Assembly (NCBI RefSeq): GCF_963576545.1
Contig: NC_083651.1
Coordinates: 24,865,748-24,929,747, forward strand
Length of the DNA stretch: 64,000 bases
Source: Limanda limanda
Lineage: Eukaryota; Chordata; Actinopteri; Pleuronectiformes; Pleuronectidae
Reading direction: 5' to 3'
The first letter of the stretch is position 1; each line of letters starts with the position of its first letter. A program made the translations under genes and the position numbers. The notes below the pieces were generated by a model. It was not told where the DNA came from and did not search any database. It saw only the letters and a program-made list of their open reading frames with translations. Shown here one piece after another: positions 12,986 through 23,537 of the stretch.

Positions 12986-13867
12986 CTCTACGAACCTTTT
13001 TCTTTTAAGTTTAGTAAGCTTGGGATAAGTTCTGTATTCATGCTGGGCAGGATAAACAACAGTGTACAATATGTTTAGTCACCTTACAGTTTGGTCTTTA
13101 TGTTGGGAAATCTATCTGACCTTGAATCAGCACATTTCCTATTTTATGGTTATTCATGTGGAGTCGCCGTCATTTTGTTTTATTCTGAAGGAATCATATG
13201 CCTTCCATGCTCAAATAGCAGTGTAGTTAATACAGAATATCACATCCTCAACCTCCAATCCCAAGTCAGGCCACGTGGTCGTTGTTGAGTTGTACTAGCT
13301 GGACTATTTGGGGGCAATTAAACAATTAAAAGTATTATGGCCAGTATGGTGGTTCAGCCCATTACTTTTGTGTCTAACTGGCCAAGAATCTGTCCATGTG
13401 TTAAGGTGAATTGCATTTTGTAAAAACACACACTAACACACTAACACACACAGACACGGGTAAAAAATATTTTCCATAAAATGTTTTTGGGATCAAAGTA
13501 AATGACTAAATTACACAGTCCAAAAAACAGCAATGAGAGAAAGAGACAACACTGTGGGTGCTCAATATCACCAGAGCAATGAGGCAGAGGATATCTCACT
13601 GCATGATCGAGTTTGAAGTATAAAATTAAGTAGAACAAGTGTAAAAACAACCTTCATAAGGAGATCGTATAACATAACATAATACACACGCACACATCCA
13701 TCCATAAAGCTCAAGCAAATGCAATATTTGTATCTGTAATTATGTTTGACCATTGGGATTAAATAAGTGTTATTCCTCAGCACATGCTACAAGGAACGTT
13801 TCAAACTACTGCTTGAAAAGACATTAGTTTCTAAAAATATAGTAAAATAAATCTAAACTACACTAAT

Positions 13868-13868
<1 letters not shown>

Positions 13869-13930
<62 letters not shown>
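13869..13930. repeat. (CA)n microsatellite
   Basis: About 60 bp of CA with one CATA interruption near the left end. It directly precedes a degenerate SINE copy. Confidence 0.98.
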
Positions 13931-13931
<1 letters not shown>

Positions 13932-13934
13932 TGC

Positions 13935-14045
13935 TGGTAGAACCATCAGGGGTGATTTGGGGTTTGTGTCTGGCAGTTTGACAGTGGACTAGAAGGTCTG
14001 GGGATCCAATGATTAGCTGACAAGCTGCTCTAACTCCTAAGCCAA
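13935..14045 (-). mobile_element. tRNA-derived SINE, heavily decayed
   Basis: Read with the better copies of the window, the plus strand shows the reversed module order: 'accatcaggggtgatttggg', then 'tgtctgg..gtggact', 'ggggatccaatgat' (decayed B-box complement), and 'ctgctctaactcctaagcca' (A-box complement). Insertion orientation is minus. The copy is diverged enough that boundaries are only approximate. Confidence 0.65.
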
Positions 14046-16336
14046 GTGTTCAAAAATAATAATACATCAATTAGTTTAGCAATCTAGTGCTTATTGCTAC
14101 ATGAGACTCCGCCCAAAATCAATCTAACAGATAATGAGCGTATAAATCACATTAAGGTGGTGCCTATAGAGTTGGACTGGTCCCAACTGCAAAACCTTCA
14201 TGGGACACATGGAAAATAAAACATGAAAGGAACTGTGGGGAAGCCCTTAAGCTTATTAATGATATTTCTAATTTAGTGATGGCAATGCTACCAACACAGC
14301 AAGCACAGCGTGCTCCAATGAATTGGAAATGAATGATATTTTACAAGCTGGAAACCAGCCTAACAAATGGTGTGAAACAAGAGAGTTATTAAAATCAGGT
14401 ATATAGTCTCAGCCCCATCAGGTGGAACACATTGTTTAGAACACCAAGAAAGGGCCCGGAGAGAAACCCCCAACCACCATTTCACCTGACATTTAGCAGG
14501 GAATTAACTTAACATATTACAGTACAGCTCATAAAATGAATTTGCTTTCAATCAAGTGCCCAGACACCCTATTTCAGGCTACTGAGATAAGGTCAACTGT
14601 CATGGAGGAATGTTTGCCGAATAAAAACTGATGCATAACAAGCTGGAAAGCATGTTGAAGGTGGGCTTACTCCAGCCTGGATGCTGCAGACCCTGACCTT
14701 TACTCCATTCAATATAATATGTGTGTTTGTTCTATTCTGCCAAAATGAGAGAGGGCCCCCTTGGTTACAATATGCCACAGAGTCTTTCATCTGATTTGTT
14801 TCCATATTATATCTGTGATTTGGTTCCAGTGTGGAGGCACATGCAAGGAATCTGCTTTTTTGATTCTGTCCCCGTTCGCACCCTTGTGTTTTTTGTTTTC
14901 TTTATGACAGCTTTTGTTTTTCTCACAGGGTTACATCTTTCACAGGGATTGTTTCCCTTTTTTTCCTAGCTTTGGATTAGAGCAGGTGGAGGGAGACAGA
15001 ACTGCCAAGCAAGCCATAATAGTTTGGATGCTATATGTACATTTGAACTCTTGAGCTCTTTTGCCAATTAGCGTGATGCAGCAATCTCAGCAGTGTGTGT
15101 CTTTCACTGTTTGGCTGCTTCTGGAAGGGCTGGATTTTCCATAGGTGTTTGCTTCTTCAATCTCAGCAGTGTGAGCAATACATGGAAAGTGTGTTTGTGT
15201 GTAGTGTATTGCACTGCACCTTGATATCATACTACCAAGGTCAAAAGGAATGACAGTGATATATTTGTCAGAGTAGATTAGCCATGTTGACACCCAGCAC
15301 AGCAGACATGAGTTGCCATTAGAACCTGGAGGATAATGGCATCAACGAGAAACAGACCAAACCCCATTTTGGCAGAATAGAACAAACACACATATTATAT
15401 GTTATTGTCTTGAAACCATGGGAGTGGAGGGATGTTTGTATTCGACCTACACTGCTAACATCCTTACAATGACAATATGGATCGTTTGAATTTGTAAAGA
15501 AACGGGTTTACGCCAGATGAATCCGAACAATGTACTCCAAAGGCATGAGTTGTTAAATTACAACTATATTCATGTCACTTTTATTTTTTAAGCCCAGTAA
15601 ACTATTATCCCTGACATATAGGCACCAATTTTAGTTGGGGTTTATTGTTATATTACACAACCCCATCGATCCAAATAAAGGATTAAAAAACAATTGCCTC
15701 TATTGCTACTAACACAATAATTCAACACACATGATACAAACCAATATACACAGATTTCTCCTTCAACAAGCAGAGTAATAAAACCAACCAAAAATCATTT
15801 ACCTAAATAAATCAGCAAAACCATCCAAATGTAAACTTACATTAACAAGGGTCAGCCTCCCTTTCCCCGTTGTTGGGCGATGTATGATTAAAAATGAGTT
15901 CACACATGTGCCGGATCTCACAGGAACGTCAGTGGGAGCTCAGGTAACTTTTTCTCAAGAGATCTACTTGTTGCTCAAGTACAAGTGAACACCTTTTTGT
16001 TTCAATATGTTTATTTAAAGATCTCAATATCTAATCTAATTATCGTCTCTGCTAATCAAAATCACGTGCTCACAGTAGTTTTGTCCCATTAAACAAATGA
16101 CTAAATGTCATGCACGTTTAAAAAAAATAAATAAGTGTTGAATCCTGTATTGTTCATGTGGAGTCTGTAATTTTGTAATACCGAGGTGCAAATAGGCGTT
16201 CAAATGAACGTAATACATTATATACCATGCCACTCAATCTTTGATCAGACATGGTGTTCTTTTTTCTTGCCTGGGCCATGTTGCACCCTACAGCTTGAAC
16301 TCCTGGGCTGCCATGGTTGTGATCTTCCAAAGCATT
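14046..16336. other. non-coding DNA, nothing specific seen
   Basis: The stretch holds only short chance frames and AT-rich sequence. The single pattern noted is a 16-bp direct repeat (CAATCTCAGCAGTGTG) at 15082-15097 and 15158-15173. Confidence 0.5.
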
Positions 16337-16606
16337 CAAATGGTAAATGGATTTGTATTTATATAGCGCTTTTCTAGTCTTGATGATGACCACTCAAAGC
16401 GCTTTACAGTACAATTTAACATTCACCTATTCACACACACATTCAAACAGTGCATCTAATCACAGCACTTTGTTATTCTATGGGGGGCCATTCAGGGTTC
16501 AGCATCTTGCCCAAGGACCCTTCGGCATGCAGATGGTTCAGACTGGGGATCGAACCGCCGACCTTCAGTTTGGAGGATGACCACTCTACCCATCAACCAC
16601 AGCCGC
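16337..16606 (-). mobile_element. tRNA-derived SINE, nearly full-length
   Basis: Minus strand, in order: a tRNA-like head with A box (GGCGGCTGTGGTTGATGGG, then TAGAGTGGTCATCC), the stem sequence CTGAAGGTCGGCGGTTCG containing a good B box (GGTTCGATCCCC), then the body with CATGCCGAAGGGTCCTTGGG. Next come GCTGAACCCTGAATGG and a run with 'gtgaatgttaaattgtact'. The 3' end is the tail complement of 'aaatggatttgtatttatatagcgc'. Pol III transcription from the A and B boxes is the family norm. No enzyme is encoded, so retroposition must use a partner LINE. With 48407-48644 this is the best copy in the window. Confidence 0.9.
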
Positions 16607-18929
16607 CACAAACCTGTCTGTCCTCTCTCAGAATTTCAATTATCCTTGCAGCTTTTTATAGTTGAACTTTTCTTTGTAGCTCATGGGCTCTCTATCGTCT
16701 ATCAGTACCAAAATAACTCATTGCCCTCTGTTATATTTTGACAAAATAATAAAATGTATGGAATCAGGATTGATATCACTTAAATTGACATATAAACTAA
16801 AATAAGGAATGCAAACAATTTAACTCATTTAATAACATACCAAGGCAGAAGTAGGAGGGTCTACGTCTTTACAATTGTGAAAAAAAAAGGCCAACTCAAT
16901 GTGGTGATAGATGTATGACATCCTGCGTATAGACACAACTGTTTCCCCTTGCTACAAGTCGTCAGGTAAAGAGGCTATAAAACACACCCTGACTAGTACA
17001 TCTCTCACAAAGATAACGAATAAATGGAATTTCCAAAATGCTGAGCAATTTCTTTATGGGAAGCCTTTTATTTCACACTTATAAAAACAAAAAGTGCTGC
17101 ATTTGGCCCTTTTGTAACATTAAGAGAACTCTGAAACAAATAGCCTATGCACTTTACTTTTTGGAAAAACTGTTGCAATTTGTTCGGGATTACAAACAGA
17201 ATCAGAGATGAGCACGGCAGACCACCAAAGAACACACACATACTTAACTGCAATGTTATCATTTTGTGTCACATTTCCTGAGCTCTCTCATTCCCTGTGA
17301 ATATTTGTTAGGGCATAGTAAAATAGAGCAATCCTCAGGAAACGAATAAAGCCTGACACAGTGTGATTGCCAAATGACAAACTTTTAATGGCTCGGAGAA
17401 AAATGAAATTGCCAAACTGACATTTAGAAAGATTTCTTCTTCCCTTATCCACACACACACATTCAAACCCGTGTTTGTCACCCAACCACTGTATCTGTCA
17501 CAGCACACATGGACCCGGAGAAGAGACGGGAGGAAAGAAATAAAGGAATATTGAAATAAAATCAGGATCAAAACACAGAAGCACCCTGACTCCACCTCTG
17601 AGTGTGCCAAAGAAATGAATGCCAGCACATCCATTTTAATAATGTCGGGAACCTGGTTGGGTGTGTGCTGTCTGTGTGTGCGGGTGTGTTTGTGTGTACA
17701 TGTGTATGTTTCAACCACATCGCAAATATATCATCACTACTGCCCACCTGAGAAGTTGTTTTACCTGATGACACACAGCATTGTACTAGAAGCTTATACT
17801 GGGATGGTAAAAATGAGAATAAAAAATGAAGGAAGTAAATGTCAGAGACATATATCATGGTTGTCACACACAGATACATAATATATACACATAAATGCAC
17901 TGAAATCAAATAAATCTTCTGTGATGAAAGATCATTCTATTGTATGTATAATTTCTTACCATTAGCTATAATTTATTTGATCAAGTGTTACCCGCTCATT
18001 GTTAGAATAACTAGGTCTTCTCTTTTCACTGACAATTTTAGGTCTTGAGCTTGTGCTAACAGAGGTGAGGACCTTTGAGTAGCTCCTGTTACATACTGAC
18101 ATAAAGTGAAGTGGGATTACCTCAGGGATCCCATGCAGAAGACAGTGGAAATCTGCTTTATCAAGTAGAAAAGTTCTAAAAATAATATCCCTTTTGCTGT
18201 GTAAAATATAATATCCTCATTCCTATATTTGCACTTACCCGTCTGCAATACTGTTGAAGTGATGGCAGTCCCTAAAACTACAGGAGGCTACACTGCATGG
18301 CCATAATACCATGGCAACAAACTTATGTCATTACTTTGTTATAGTGTGATTGGTCTTTAATGAGGTGTTCAGTTTTGTTCCATTAACTCATATAAAGGTG
18401 ATGATTTATACACAAGGTAAATACAATTGTATGAGAAATTATATGCAGCAGCTGTGGGTTCACTACATCGGTTAAGTGGCAAAGATCCAGGGAGAATGAA
18501 TGAAACAGCTGTGTATGACCACCAACCCAACCACAGCATTAACTGAGTAAGGGTCAAGAGTGACCAAATACGTGTCAGTTGATGACCAAGGAAAGATCAG
18601 GGAGGCCATTCTCAGGGAAGGCTTTGAATCATGCTGCTTGTGCATGCTGTTTAACAATCAAACAAGAAAGTACTTTGTTTGAGGCATCCCAAGGTCCTCA
18701 TGTCACTTACCTGCTATCACAAGACCAATGTCCTCTGCATCATTGTCCCTTGATGAGTCCAATTTGCTGATGAAGGAGCTCCAAATCACTGACTTAAAGT
18801 TACTTTGACACAAGCACTGATCACCAGGTCAGGAAGTACCTGTTTTATACCCCAGAAAAGATATGAAAATTCTGAAAGCAGCTAAATGTTAAATTGATAG
18901 GCACCTTTACAGAGAGCTAAATTCCAGTT
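16607..18929. other. non-coding DNA, nothing specific seen
   Basis: AT-rich DNA with several short overlapping frames. TG-rich patches near 17670-17710 produce some of them. No domain, exon or transposon end was recognised. Confidence 0.5.
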
Positions 18930-19140
18930 AAATGAAAAAATAAAAAATAAAAAGTAGTTAAATGAATATGGCCAAAATGGCCACTAAATGCAAAATGGTT
19001 GGCTTCCTGTTGCGTTTTTCATAATGCCCCTTTAGACTTTTTTGTTGTGTATCGATTTTTGTGAAGATCGGTCAATGTGAACGCGTTCCGGGGGGCTCGG
19101 GGGGGCGTCGTTAAGCCATTTTGCCACGGCCATTTAAAGG
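18930..19140. repeat. degenerate interspersed repeat
   Basis: The stretch holds 'aatatggccaaaatggccac', 'ggcttcctgttgcgtttttc', 'gtgaagatcggtcaatgtg', a G-rich patch and 'ccattttgccacggcc'. I recall closely similar phrases in an abundant fish repeat, but I cannot name the family from sequence alone. No coding capacity. Confidence 0.5.
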
Positions 19141-19176
19141 GACAAACTGAAATAAACCCAAACATAATATGTCTCT

Positions 19177-19456
19177 TTAAAGTTGAAGTGTGTAGAATTT
19201 AGTGAGATAAATTGGCGAAGTTGCATGTGGAAGCTGAATCCCCCTCACCTCATCCTCCCCTTCCAAACATGAAAGAGAACCTGCTACTATAACATGGCTG
19301 CCTCCATAGAGAGGAACCCTGATATAAATATAAAGTATTTCAATAGGGTAAATAAAACAACTATTTGTTTAATTTAGATGAAACACACTCACTTATTTTA
19401 TATTAAATGTCTGTCAATCGATCCCATTCACCAAATCTTCCACACAGGACCTTTAA
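19177..19456. mobile_element. TTAA-flanked MITE
   Basis: The left end reads TTAAAGTTGAAGTGTGTAGA and continues ATTTAGTG. The right end, reverse-complemented, reads TTAAAGGTCCTGTGTGGAAG and continues ATTTGGTG, so the ends are imperfect terminal inverted repeats of about 28 bp. TTAA stands at both borders (19177-19180 and 19453-19456), as expected for elements moved by a piggyBac-type enzyme. A TTAA that is simply part of the repeat ends cannot be excluded. The interior (about 270 bp) has no coding capacity. Internal phrases such as 'cctccccttccaaacatgaa' recall a very abundant fish MITE family. Confidence 0.75.
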
Positions 19457-21562
19457 GTCTCCTTCAAGCACCACATGTTCACTGGATTAGCACATAGGGA
19501 ACATGCTTTGTGGACCTATCCAGTCCTCCCACTTTTTGCCCCAGGCAGGTACCGGTGAGAAAAAAAAAGGGAGAAATAAATTCTCTTTTGGCTTCAGCAG
19601 GTGCTGAAATGATTTGATTTCAGTGCCTTGAAATATTTGCATTTCAACCACGCCTCAGCGTAAACCTTGACTTAATCTATTCAGTCTCCACTGATCTGAG
19701 AGAGTAGCTGCTCCAAACCCAGAATATTGAGCGGTTTCACACCAAAGACTAGTCAAATAGGAGGAATGCATGGAAGCACAGGAGTGATTTCCTTCAGACC
19801 TTTCTCTTTCTCTTTTTCATGCCTGTTGAATGACGCTGTGACAATGCAGCCCTTTGAGTTTGTCTGAGAGGGGAGTCGAGGCCACGACAAGTGTCTGACA
19901 GGTAGAAACAAAATGACAAAGCATTGACAGCAACACTGGCCGACTGCAAGAGGGAATGCTATGTCTAAAAATGAAATATTATTCAGTACAGGTTTAAAGT
20001 TCTTTTAGTTCATCTGCAGCTGTAAGGGGAATTCTCAGCTATTAACATTCAGGTACCTGGATGAAAATCAGTTTTTCATTAGTTGGAATCTAGGTTAGGC
20101 CTGAGAAATGAATGGATGTGCTTTTTTCCCCTTGCTCAAGTGATTAAAAAGCTTTCTAACAAGACCATCTGCGGTGGCATTAACTATCAATGACGAGACA
20201 TTATGGCCAAAGTGAAGTGCCTGTGGGCCAGCTTTAATAAGTGTTAGCTTGTCATGGTCACTAAGAGTGATAAACATTACACTGTTCCCTTCCTCAATAT
20301 TGCCTATGCCTCCATTTGTGCCCTGACAGCACCACATTGCAAACTGCGTGTTAGTACGATGCTACACATCTCCAAAGTTTACCCTGTAGACCAGTGATTA
20401 CTTACTGCCCCAGGGTTTTAAATATTGGGAAATTATTCTGACCGCTTCACTGTCTTGACAATTTTAATATAAAAATAAAAATAATGACATTTGTTTCAGT
20501 CTTAAGTCTTTACTCAATAATGACAAGGAAAATATAATTTTAGAATTTTTTATTAAAGCAGAGATTTGAGGGATTGCCTGGTTGTATTGGACCTGATGGT
20601 TGTGTTGTTGTCCAGGCTCACTCGGTGTGTCGACTGGGAAGGTCTTTTAGGGACCTTTTTATCTAAAGCTAAAATATGGCTGCATGGTCATTGGTCACAA
20701 AGGGGCACACGGGACAGAAGTTGTAAAGGTTATGGTCGTTACTCGGCTTAAAAATGCAAATTCAGTTCATTTAATGCAGGTGCTGTTCCTTTGTGATGCC
20801 TCCCCATTTTGTTCCCCACTCATTTCAGCATTAAAAAGAATGCACTTGGCAGAGGTAAAACCAGTGGGGAATCATTCTATCTTGTAGTCATGGCCTCAAT
20901 TTTTTTACTCCCTCTAGAGTGTTTTTCCTTTTACATTCAGGCAAAGAGCATCTCAATATTTCAGCTGTAAATAAAGAGCTCAAACAGGACCCAGCAGAGC
21001 TAAGGCCTGGCCTTTGTTTATACACAGGTTGGAATTGTTTGAGAAAGTCAGGGCCCATATCCCTCACCTGCAACACAAAGCTGCAGCTACGCTCGGAACA
21101 AAAAGACAGCCCCCCACACGTGTAGCTCTGAAAGTGATACAGTGGCAATAAAATCACCAGGGGGCCGAGGATTGTTCTCTAGAACCATAAAAAACGGTGC
21201 TGTGTGATGCCATCACATTTAATGTTACTCTTCTTTCAGGGTGAAAAGAGGAGGGAGCCTTTACTTCTTTGTTGTCTTATTTTTCAACATGCTGGAGTCT
21301 TATTCAGATTGGCTTGAGTTGTGAATAAGGCTGAGAACTAACCCCTTCAGTTCAGTTTCCAAGATGAAAACAAAAACCAGCTGTGTGCTGTTGCCATGGC
21401 ATTTATACTCTTGCAGAAATTAGCCTTACTTTGTTTATTTGATGTAATAATGATGCTCCTAGTACAAGTCCAGCCTGCCCATGCAGCAGTTAAGAATATT
21501 ATAGGGCCTCTTTTTTAAAGGAGACAAAGACTGACATATTGAAATGTCAAGCATGGTACACA
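19457..21562. other. non-coding DNA, moderately GC, repeat-poor
   Basis: No microsatellite or transposon terminus is visible. Overlapping chance-length frames lie at 20095-20337 (minus) and 20888-21157 (minus) / 20919-21125 (plus). None has a recognisable domain. This is one of the few longer stretches that looks like unique sequence. Confidence 0.45.
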
Positions 21563-21879
21563 CAGTATGATCAGATATTAGTCAGACCTCGACACTTTTT
21601 TTTACATTTTGTAATTCTGCAGCCATATGCTAAAATCATTTTGAATTCATTTTCGCTCATCAATCCACACGCAAAATGACATAATGACAATACAACTGAT
21701 TCAATATTTTTTTTGAAAATGTATGAACAAGGAAAAAATGAAATACCATCGTGACATAGAAACACTTTAGCTCAGGTATCTCATATTTCACTGGATCATC
21801 TTTGAGATGTTCTTACACCTTGGTTGGAGTCCACAAGTAAATTCAATAGACTTGACTTGATTTAGACATACACATTCTG

Positions 21880-23330
21880 CATAAGATCTCACAGCTGACA
21901 ATGCAAATTATATCAAAGGAGTTTGAAGGAACTGCCTGCAGAGTGGTCCGATGGGAGCCTCTCCACAGTGACAGACATGAAAGAATGTTTGGAGTAAAAG
22001 CACCTCTCTGGTGGGATGAGTATAAGATTGAACTCTTTGGTCTCAATTAGAAATGTCATGTCTGAAGAAAATCAGGCCCCGCTGATCACTTGTCTAATTC
22101 CAGCAGTGACACAAGGTTTTGGTAGCATCGTGGGGTTTTCCAGTGTCAGTTACAGGGACTCTGGTCAGGGTTGAAGGAAAGTATAGATAGAGGCAAAGTA
22201 AAGATAAAACAGGACAATGGACCTCATTGACTAAAATGCTGTTGATATTTATATTATATTTGCTCTAAATCTACACTACTACGGCGGATGTAGATTATTC
22301 TTAAAGTGAATGATGAATGCCATGTCTTTGTAAACTCCTAATTAGCATAGGTAAACGACCCGCCAGTGCCAATAACAGGGCTTGAGACTAGTGAAATCGA
22401 AAATGTCTAAACACATATCTAAAGATGGTGGCACACAGGAATCAAACTGCAAAAAAACTGTTCTATTTTGTAAAATAGTAAAACTAAAAAACTTGACTTT
22501 GACTTTAACTGCATCAGGCTTGGGTCTGGTTCAAACACAAAAAGCAGAATGCCTTGCTGGTTTGGGACGGGCTCGCTGTGTGGTGCAGCCGTAGACCTGG
22601 ATCTCAGAATCAGATGTGAACCTCAGAATTAACAGGATACAATTGGACAAAACATTTAATCTAAACTGGATCTGTAAAAACCATGGAACGCATTGAATAT
22701 GTAAATACAAGTGTGTATAACCTAAAGACGTACTCTTTCTGAGAATAAATGTTCTCCTCTTCAACTTGTTAATGTGTTTAAATTCTCCGAGACACACAAT
22801 TGATACTTATTTGCAGATTAAACATTCAACATCCAAATAATAATATAATAAACCTGTCTGTCTTTTTAAAAATAAAATTCCTAAAATATGATATTAATTT
22901 TATTATACAACGATAAAATAAAATCATGTTTCACAAGCATGTCAGCATTCAAGTGTGGATAAGAGTCATCTTGAGTGTATGTAGATTCAGTTTTTACAAG
23001 AGCAGATTAGAAAACATTGGTAGACGTCAGAATCTTTGTAAAAACTGCAGAATTGTGTGTGAAGATAAAGATTTGGTAAATGAGGCCCAATGACTCAACA
23101 CGTGGCCAAGACAATGCAAGAGTAGCTCAGGGACTCCTCTGTGAATGTCTGTGAGTGGCACAGCCCGAGCCCTGACTTGAACCCCACTGAACATCTCTGG
23201 TGTCGACCTGAGAATGACTTCCCATTGATTCATTTCAACTGACAGAGTTTGAGAGGATCTGCAGAGAAACATGGCAGAAAATCTTTAAATTCAGGTGTGC
23301 AAAGAGGTGCTTCACCCACCTACTGGGGAA
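21880..23330 (+). pseudogene. Tc1-type transposase pseudogene (two pieces)
   Basis: A Tc1 transposase cuts and pastes its own element at TA sites using a DD34E triad. Here the left piece (to 22219) retains the region before the second catalytic Asp: 'aagattgaactctttggtc' (KIELFG) and the start of the QDN motif. The right piece (from 23088) reads, in one frame, HVAKTMQE, a stop (TAG in place of the family's Trp codon), LRDSSVNV, then SPSPDLNPTEHLW. That last motif holds the third catalytic acidic residue (the Glu before HLW). The N-terminal DNA-binding region is largely deleted. Deletion, frameshifts, the stop and the nested insertion each make the gene non-functional. Confidence 0.88.
22220..23087. 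mobile_element. 868-bp non-autonomous DNA transposon nested in Tc1
   Basis: The insert starts GACCTCATTGACTAAA. Its right end, reverse-complemented, starts GGCCTCATTTACCAAA, giving terminal inverted repeats of about 16 bp with three mismatches. CAATG flanks both sides (22215-22219 and 23088-23092). Removing the insert and one CAATG gives a sequence continuous with the Tc1 transposase gene, so the borders are precise. Depending on whether terminal G/C bases belong to the element, the duplication is CAATG (5 bp) or AAT (3 bp). No transposase frame is present. The GGGCCTCATT-type end recalls an abundant fish MITE group, possibly PIF/Harbinger-related, but the superfamily is uncertain. Confidence 0.88.
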
Positions 23331-23537
23331 AGATTTTGATTGCTTATGTGAATGAAATAATGTCATTGTTTTCATAAATTTGCAAAAATAGATTCTAAAA
23401 TGCTGTTTTCACATATAGATTTTCACTTGTATTGCTTGTAGATTAATTAGGAATAAATAATGAAACTACTGCAGCATAAGGCTGCAACATAACACAGTGT
23501 ACATAAAAAGGGGTTTGAATAATTTCTGAATGCACTG

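Larger units (their letters stand above)
21563..23537 (+). mobile_element. decayed Tc1/mariner element, split by an insertion
   Basis: The left terminal region has decayed Tc1-type inverted-repeat sequence (CAGTATGATCAGATATTAG, then 'ttacattttgtaattctgca', 'ctcatcaatccacac'). The right end mirrors it ('ataaggctgcaacataacac' to 'tttctgaatgcactg'). Between them lie recognisable pieces of a Tc1 transposase gene in plus orientation. Removing the 868-bp insertion leaves about 1.1 kb, shorter than the usual 1.6 kb: part of the transposase 5' half is deleted near 21960. The bases just outside the ends are CA and TG, which could be a mutated TA target duplication. Confidence 0.88.

Noticed and set aside
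16337..16606. A functional tRNA gene
   Set aside because: The A and B boxes are present, but the acceptor stem cannot pair, and the SINE body follows the head directly with no terminator.
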